Assembly (NCBI GenBank): GCA_028703735.1
Contig: JAQVMI010000009.1
Span: 6,951 to 14,931, forward strand
Reading direction: 5' to 3'
Origin: Candidatus Cloacimonadota bacterium
Lineage (GTDB): Bacteria > Cloacimonadota > Cloacimonadia > Cloacimonadales > Cloacimonadaceae
DNA: 7,981 bases
Below the pieces are notes generated by a model, which was not told the DNA's origin, ran no database searches, and worked only from the letters and a program-made list of their open reading frames with translations. This document shows positions 5,196-7,981 of the stretch, piece by piece; the first letter of the stretch is position 1, and each line of letters begins with the position of its first letter. The position numbers and the translations under genes are program-made.

Positions 5196-6518
5196 TCAGG
5201 GTCTCCCAATAGCGTAATAGCTAAAGCCCAGTTCTCTTAACTCGTTTGGATTGTATAGATTGCGTCCATCAAAAATTACTGCTTGCTTCATGATTTCTGC
5301 CATCCTGACGAAATCCGGATAGCGGAATTGGTGCCACTCAGTAATCAAAAGCAGGGCATCGCTATTTTCCAATGCTTGGTATTCACTATTGCACAAACAC
5401 AGAGAGGAATTGTTTCCGAAAATCCGCTTCGCTTCATTTATAGCAACTGGATCATAAGCCCGAATGGTAGCTCCTGCTTCGATTAGTGCTTTGATAATAA
5501 TAATTGATGGAGCTTCGCGCATATCATCTGTTTGGGGTTTGAAAGCCAAACCCCAAATGGCAAAACACTTCCCGGAAAGATCATTGCCAAAGTGCGATTT
5601 AACCTTTTGCACCAGCAGCATTTTCTGCGTTGCATTCACCTCTTCCACAGCTTTCAGAATATGTGAATCGAAGCCTTTTTGATTAGCCATGTGGATTAAT
5701 GCTTTAATATCCTTAGGAAAACAGCTTCCACCATAGCCCACACCTGGATAGATAAATTTGTAACCGATTCTGGTGTCGCTGCCAATGCCGTTACGCACTT
5801 CCGAAACATCTGCTCCGTAAGCCTCGCATAGCTTGGATATTTCGTTTATAAAGGATATCTTCGTGGCAAGTAAAGCATTTGCTGCATACTTGCTCATTTC
5901 TGCCGATCGGATACCCATAATCAGAACCCTATCGTGAGTTCTGCAGAACGGTGCATAAAGGGTTTTCATGGTTTCGCCTGCCACAGAATTATCCGTACCG
6001 ATTACTACTCTATCAGGATGCATAAAATCGTCTATGGCTGCACCTTCCTTCAAAAATTCCGGATTGGAAACAACATCAAAGTGATGACTTACTCCGCGTT
6101 TCGATAATACTTCAGCAATTGCTTTGTGCACAAGGTCTGCGGTTCCCACTGGGACAGTGGATTTATCCACAATAATCTTTGGAGAATTAATCCACTGGGC
6201 AATCTCTTTGGCAGCACCAAGCACATATTGCAAATCTGCCGAGCCATCCTCATCAGGAGGTGTTCCTACGGCAATAAAGATAATGCGTGATTCTTCCACG
6301 GCACTCTTCAAATCTGTAGTAAAACTAATTCTACCTGCTGCTTTGTTTCGGGTAATCATTTCCTGCAAGCCAGGCTCGTGAATGGGAACAAATCCCTCAT
6401 TAAGGCTGGAAATCTTTGCAGCATCATTATCCACACAAATTACGCTACTACCCATTTCGGCGAAGCAAGCTCCGCTGGTTAAGCCCACATATCCGCTACC
6501 AATAACTGCGAGTTTCAT
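5196..6518 (-). CDS. ugd: UDP-glucose 6-dehydrogenase
   Basis: The enzyme makes UDP-glucuronate from UDP-glucose with two NAD+ in the cytoplasm, for polysaccharide synthesis. The 440-residue length is usual for the bacterial Ugd/TuaD family. Visible motifs are the NAD-binding start GSGYVG (7-12) with Asp30 after the second strand, NPEFLKEG (152-159), the central-helix region SKYAANALLATK (209-220, Lys210 and Asn214), the catalytic cysteine Cys266 in GYGGSCFPKD (261-270), and GLAFKPQTDDMREAPS (323-338) of the C-terminal UDP-binding domain. The closely related UDP-mannose/ManNAc dehydrogenases share the fold, but these motifs fit the UDP-glucose enzymes best. AAGGAG (6529-6524) lies five bases before the ATG, and the start overlaps the stop of the epimerase gene by ATGA, indicating coupling. 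It is the last gene before the terminator. Confidence 0.93.
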   Translation of the reverse strand: MKLAVIGSGYVGLTSGACFAEMGSSVICVDNDAAKISSLNEGFVPIHEPGLQEMITRNKAAGRISFTTDLKSAVEESRIIFIAVGTPPDEDGSADLQYVLGAAKEIAQWINSPKIIVDKSTVPVGTADLVHKAIAEVLSKRGVSHHFDVVSNPEFLKEGAAIDDFMHPDRVVIGTDNSVAGETMKTLYAPFCRTHDRVLIMGIRSAEMSKYAANALLATKISFINEISKLCEAYGADVSEVRNGIGSDTRIGYKFIYPGVGYGGSCFPKDIKALIHMANQKGFDSHILKAVEEVNATQKMLLVQKVKSHFGNDLSGKCFAIWGLAFKPQTDDMREAPSIIIIKALIEAGATIRAYDPVAINEAKRIFGNNSSLCLCNSEYQALENSDALLLITEWHQFRYPDFVRMAEIMKQAVIFDGRNLYNPNELRELGFSYYAIGRP

Positions 6519-7447
6519 CTTTGCTCCTTAAAATATGCTATTGCTTCTGAGATTCCTTCGGAAAGGCTGTAGGACGGTTCCCAACCAAGAACATTTTTTG
6601 CTTTAGAGGAATCCAGCAAGGAATTGTGGATATCTCCCTGCCGGGCTGTTCCAAAGGTGGGAATAATGCCTGTTTGCATCTGAGTTTCTATCTCTTTATA
6701 CAAGTTTACGGTGCTTGTTTCTATGCCTGTGCCTATATTAAATGCCTCTCCAGAACCGGTTTTCAATACCAACAGATTTGCCTTAACTACGTCCCCCACA
6801 AATACATAATCACGTATCATGCCATCATCCTCTTGAGGATAGCGATATATCGTAGGAGTTTCGCCATTTAAAAGCTTTTCTATGAATAGGGACACAACAC
6901 CTGCTTCACCATGCGAAACCTGACGCGGACCATACACGTTTGCATAGCGGAGTACCGTGTAATCCAGTGAATACTGGTGTTTGTAAAAATATAAATAGCT
7001 TTCTCCAACCATTTTGTTAATGGCATAAACAGATAGTGGCTTGGGGTTATAGTTTTCTGTAGTTGGGTATTCCTCTGCTTCCCCGTAAATTGCTCCACCG
7101 GAAGAGATAAAGATTATTTTGTTTACACTGTGGGTTACACAGTTTTGCAAAATGGTTATCAAGCCCTTCACATTAGTCTCTGCATCCAATAAAGGATTGG
7201 CAATTGATAATGGGACGCTGATCTGGGCTGCATGATGGCTTACAAGCTCGGGTTTTTCTGCTGCAAACACTTCTGCTATTGCTGGATCGCAGATATCCAT
7301 CTGGTAAAATTTGGCTTTTGGGTTCAAGTTCTTTAGGTATCCGGTGGCTAAATTATCCACTATTACCACTTCATGACCCTCTTTAATGTAAGCATCAGCT
7401 ACATGCGAGGCAATAAAACCTGCACCACCGGTGATTAATATCTTCAT
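6515..7447 (-). CDS. NAD-dependent sugar-nucleotide epimerase (extended SDR, GalE-like)
   Basis: A 310-residue extended short-chain dehydrogenase/reductase. The nucleotide-binding start is TGGAGFIASH (6-15), so the third Gly of GxxGxxG is Ala13, a variant common in this group. Asp31 at the end of the second strand favours NAD+. HHAAQISV (71-78), the Ser-rich segment FISSGGAIYG (113-122), the catalytic YAINK (Tyr141, Lys145), LRYANVYGPRQ (166-176) and RDYVFVGDVV (212-221) place it with the UDP-glucose / UDP-GlcNAc / UDP-glucuronate 4-epimerases. Sequence alone does not give the substrate. With Ugd next door, UDP-glucuronate to UDP-galacturonate is a fair guess, and UDP-glucose to UDP-galactose is equally possible. 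GGAG (7459-7456) precedes the ATG by eight bases. It overlaps both neighbours by 4-bp ATGA junctions, so the three genes form one coupled operon. Confidence 0.88.
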   Translation of the reverse strand: MKILITGGAGFIASHVADAYIKEGHEVVIVDNLATGYLKNLNPKAKFYQMDICDPAIAEVFAAEKPELVSHHAAQISVPLSIANPLLDAETNVKGLITILQNCVTHSVNKIIFISSGGAIYGEAEEYPTTENYNPKPLSVYAINKMVGESYLYFYKHQYSLDYTVLRYANVYGPRQVSHGEAGVVSLFIEKLLNGETPTIYRYPQEDDGMIRDYVFVGDVVKANLLVLKTGSGEAFNIGTGIETSTVNLYKEIETQMQTGIIPTFGTARQGDIHNSLLDSSKAKNVLGWEPSYSLSEGISEAIAYFKEQR

Positions 7448-7974
7448 GATTCTGTCTCCACAATTACAAATTCCCCCAAAACCTTTACATCCTTGGGATC
7501 TATCTTTACCAATACCGCCTGATGCAGCATGTTTACTTGCAGATGCACTTCCGAAAGCTTACTGTGGCTCTCCACATAACCTTTCATACCCTTCAAAGGA
7601 CCAGCCATAATAAGAACTTCCAAACCCTTCTCCAGCCAGAATCCTGGCTTCATGTCCGCTTTTTTAGCAGCTCCGCGATTCAGATTTTGCAGCTCTTCCA
7701 AAAGTTCTTGTTGAGCATTTACCTTGATGAACCCCACAGCATAACCAGAAATAGAAAGAGTTTGCTTTTGGAAGTGGTCAACTATTACAAACACATATCC
7801 TGGAAACATTACACTGGCAAATTCCACCTTTCTGCGCTGGTAAATTCGCGATTTGGTGAATTGAGGCAGATAATATGTGATACTGTTTTGCTTGGCATAT
7901 TCTGCCAATTTCTTCTCACAACGTGGCTTTGTGTGTATCACCATCCAGCGTGAATCCCCTTGGGGTAAAATCAA
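7444..7974 (-). CDS. NusG-family transcription antitermination paralog (UpxY/RfaH-like)
   Basis: The product should bind RNA polymerase and suppress pausing or termination. Residues about 10-95 form the NGN domain: WMVIHTKPRCEKKL (10-23), then the FPGYVFV strand (57-63) and GFIKV (81-85). A linker leads to a C-terminal KOW motif at about 116-135 (KGLEVLIMAGPLKGMKGYVE). No secE or ribosomal protein genes adjoin it, so it is a specialised paralog and not the housekeeping NusG. At about 176 residues it matches UpxY-type regulators of surface polysaccharide operons, and its neighbours are nucleotide-sugar genes. The start is uncertain. The TTG at 7974 keeps the conserved Trp10 but has GGGG only two bases upstream. 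An ATG at 7944 would lose that Trp. The frame stays open to the window edge, so the true start may lie outside. The stop overlaps the epimerase start by ATGA. Confidence 0.82.
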   Translation of the reverse strand: MILPQGDSRWMVIHTKPRCEKKLAEYAKQNSITYYLPQFTKSRIYQRRKVEFASVMFPGYVFVIVDHFQKQTLSISGYAVGFIKVNAQQELLEELQNLNRGAAKKADMKPGFWLEKGLEVLIMAGPLKGMKGYVESHSKLSEVHLQVNMLHQAVLVKIDPKDVKVLGEFVIVETES

Positions 7975-7981
7975 TTCCCCA

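Noticed and set aside
7522..7953. 143-codon open frame on the plus strand opposite the NusG paralog
   Set aside because: It is an antisense shadow of a well-supported gene, has no recognisable domain or ribosome binding site, and reads as low-quality protein.

Overview
The window reads as ordinary bacterial chromosome, moderately AT-rich, with every supportable gene on the minus strand. I tentatively favour an uncultured anaerobe of the Candidatus Cloacimonadota / Fibrobacterota-Chlorobi-Bacteroidota kind. The reasons are a secreted C39-like protein with a YGCGATSAAMM-type core, a sigma-54 activator whose sensor half is a long TPR array, and a short UpxY/RfaH-like NusG paralog beside nucleotide-sugar genes. 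This taxonomic guess rests on family flavour only and is not proven by any marker here.

Right part (5196-7981, read right to left): a three-gene operon. It holds a NusG-family antitermination paralog, an extended-SDR sugar-nucleotide 4-epimerase and UDP-glucose 6-dehydrogenase. Both junctions are 4-bp ATGA stop/start overlaps, so the genes are very probably co-transcribed and translationally coupled. The two enzymes supply activated sugars (UDP-glucuronate and an epimerised UDP- or related sugar) for surface polysaccharide. The NusG paralog would let RNA polymerase read through a long polysaccharide operon. The operon ends at a clear intrinsic terminator (5081-5102).

That terminator is one of three short palindromes packed into about 85 bp. 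The palindromes differ in stem sequence but share an apex (GGWTTSWAWCC on the minus strand). They are enclosed by a 13-bp inverted repeat (12/13 match) at 5043-5055 and 5172-5184, so the 142-bp intergenic block looks like a small non-autonomous, MITE/REP-like element. It is the most unusual non-coding structure in the window.

Middle (3247-4878): a DEAD-box RNA helicase with all core motifs and a DbpA-type RNA-binding tail, starting at GTG behind a good ribosome binding site.

Left part: after a 182-bp gap holding a sigma-70-like promoter and a nested dyad in the leader comes a 747-residue TPR/sigma-54 activator/Fis-HTH regulator (821-3064). Downstream of it is a 438-bp gap with a good -24/-12 (sigma-54) promoter at 428-443. 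This lies 46 bp upstream of a signal-peptide-bearing C39-like secreted protein that runs off the left edge. Regulator, sigma-54 promoter and secreted target next to each other form a plausible local regulatory circuit. A 71-81-residue small ORF overlaps the promoter and is doubtful.
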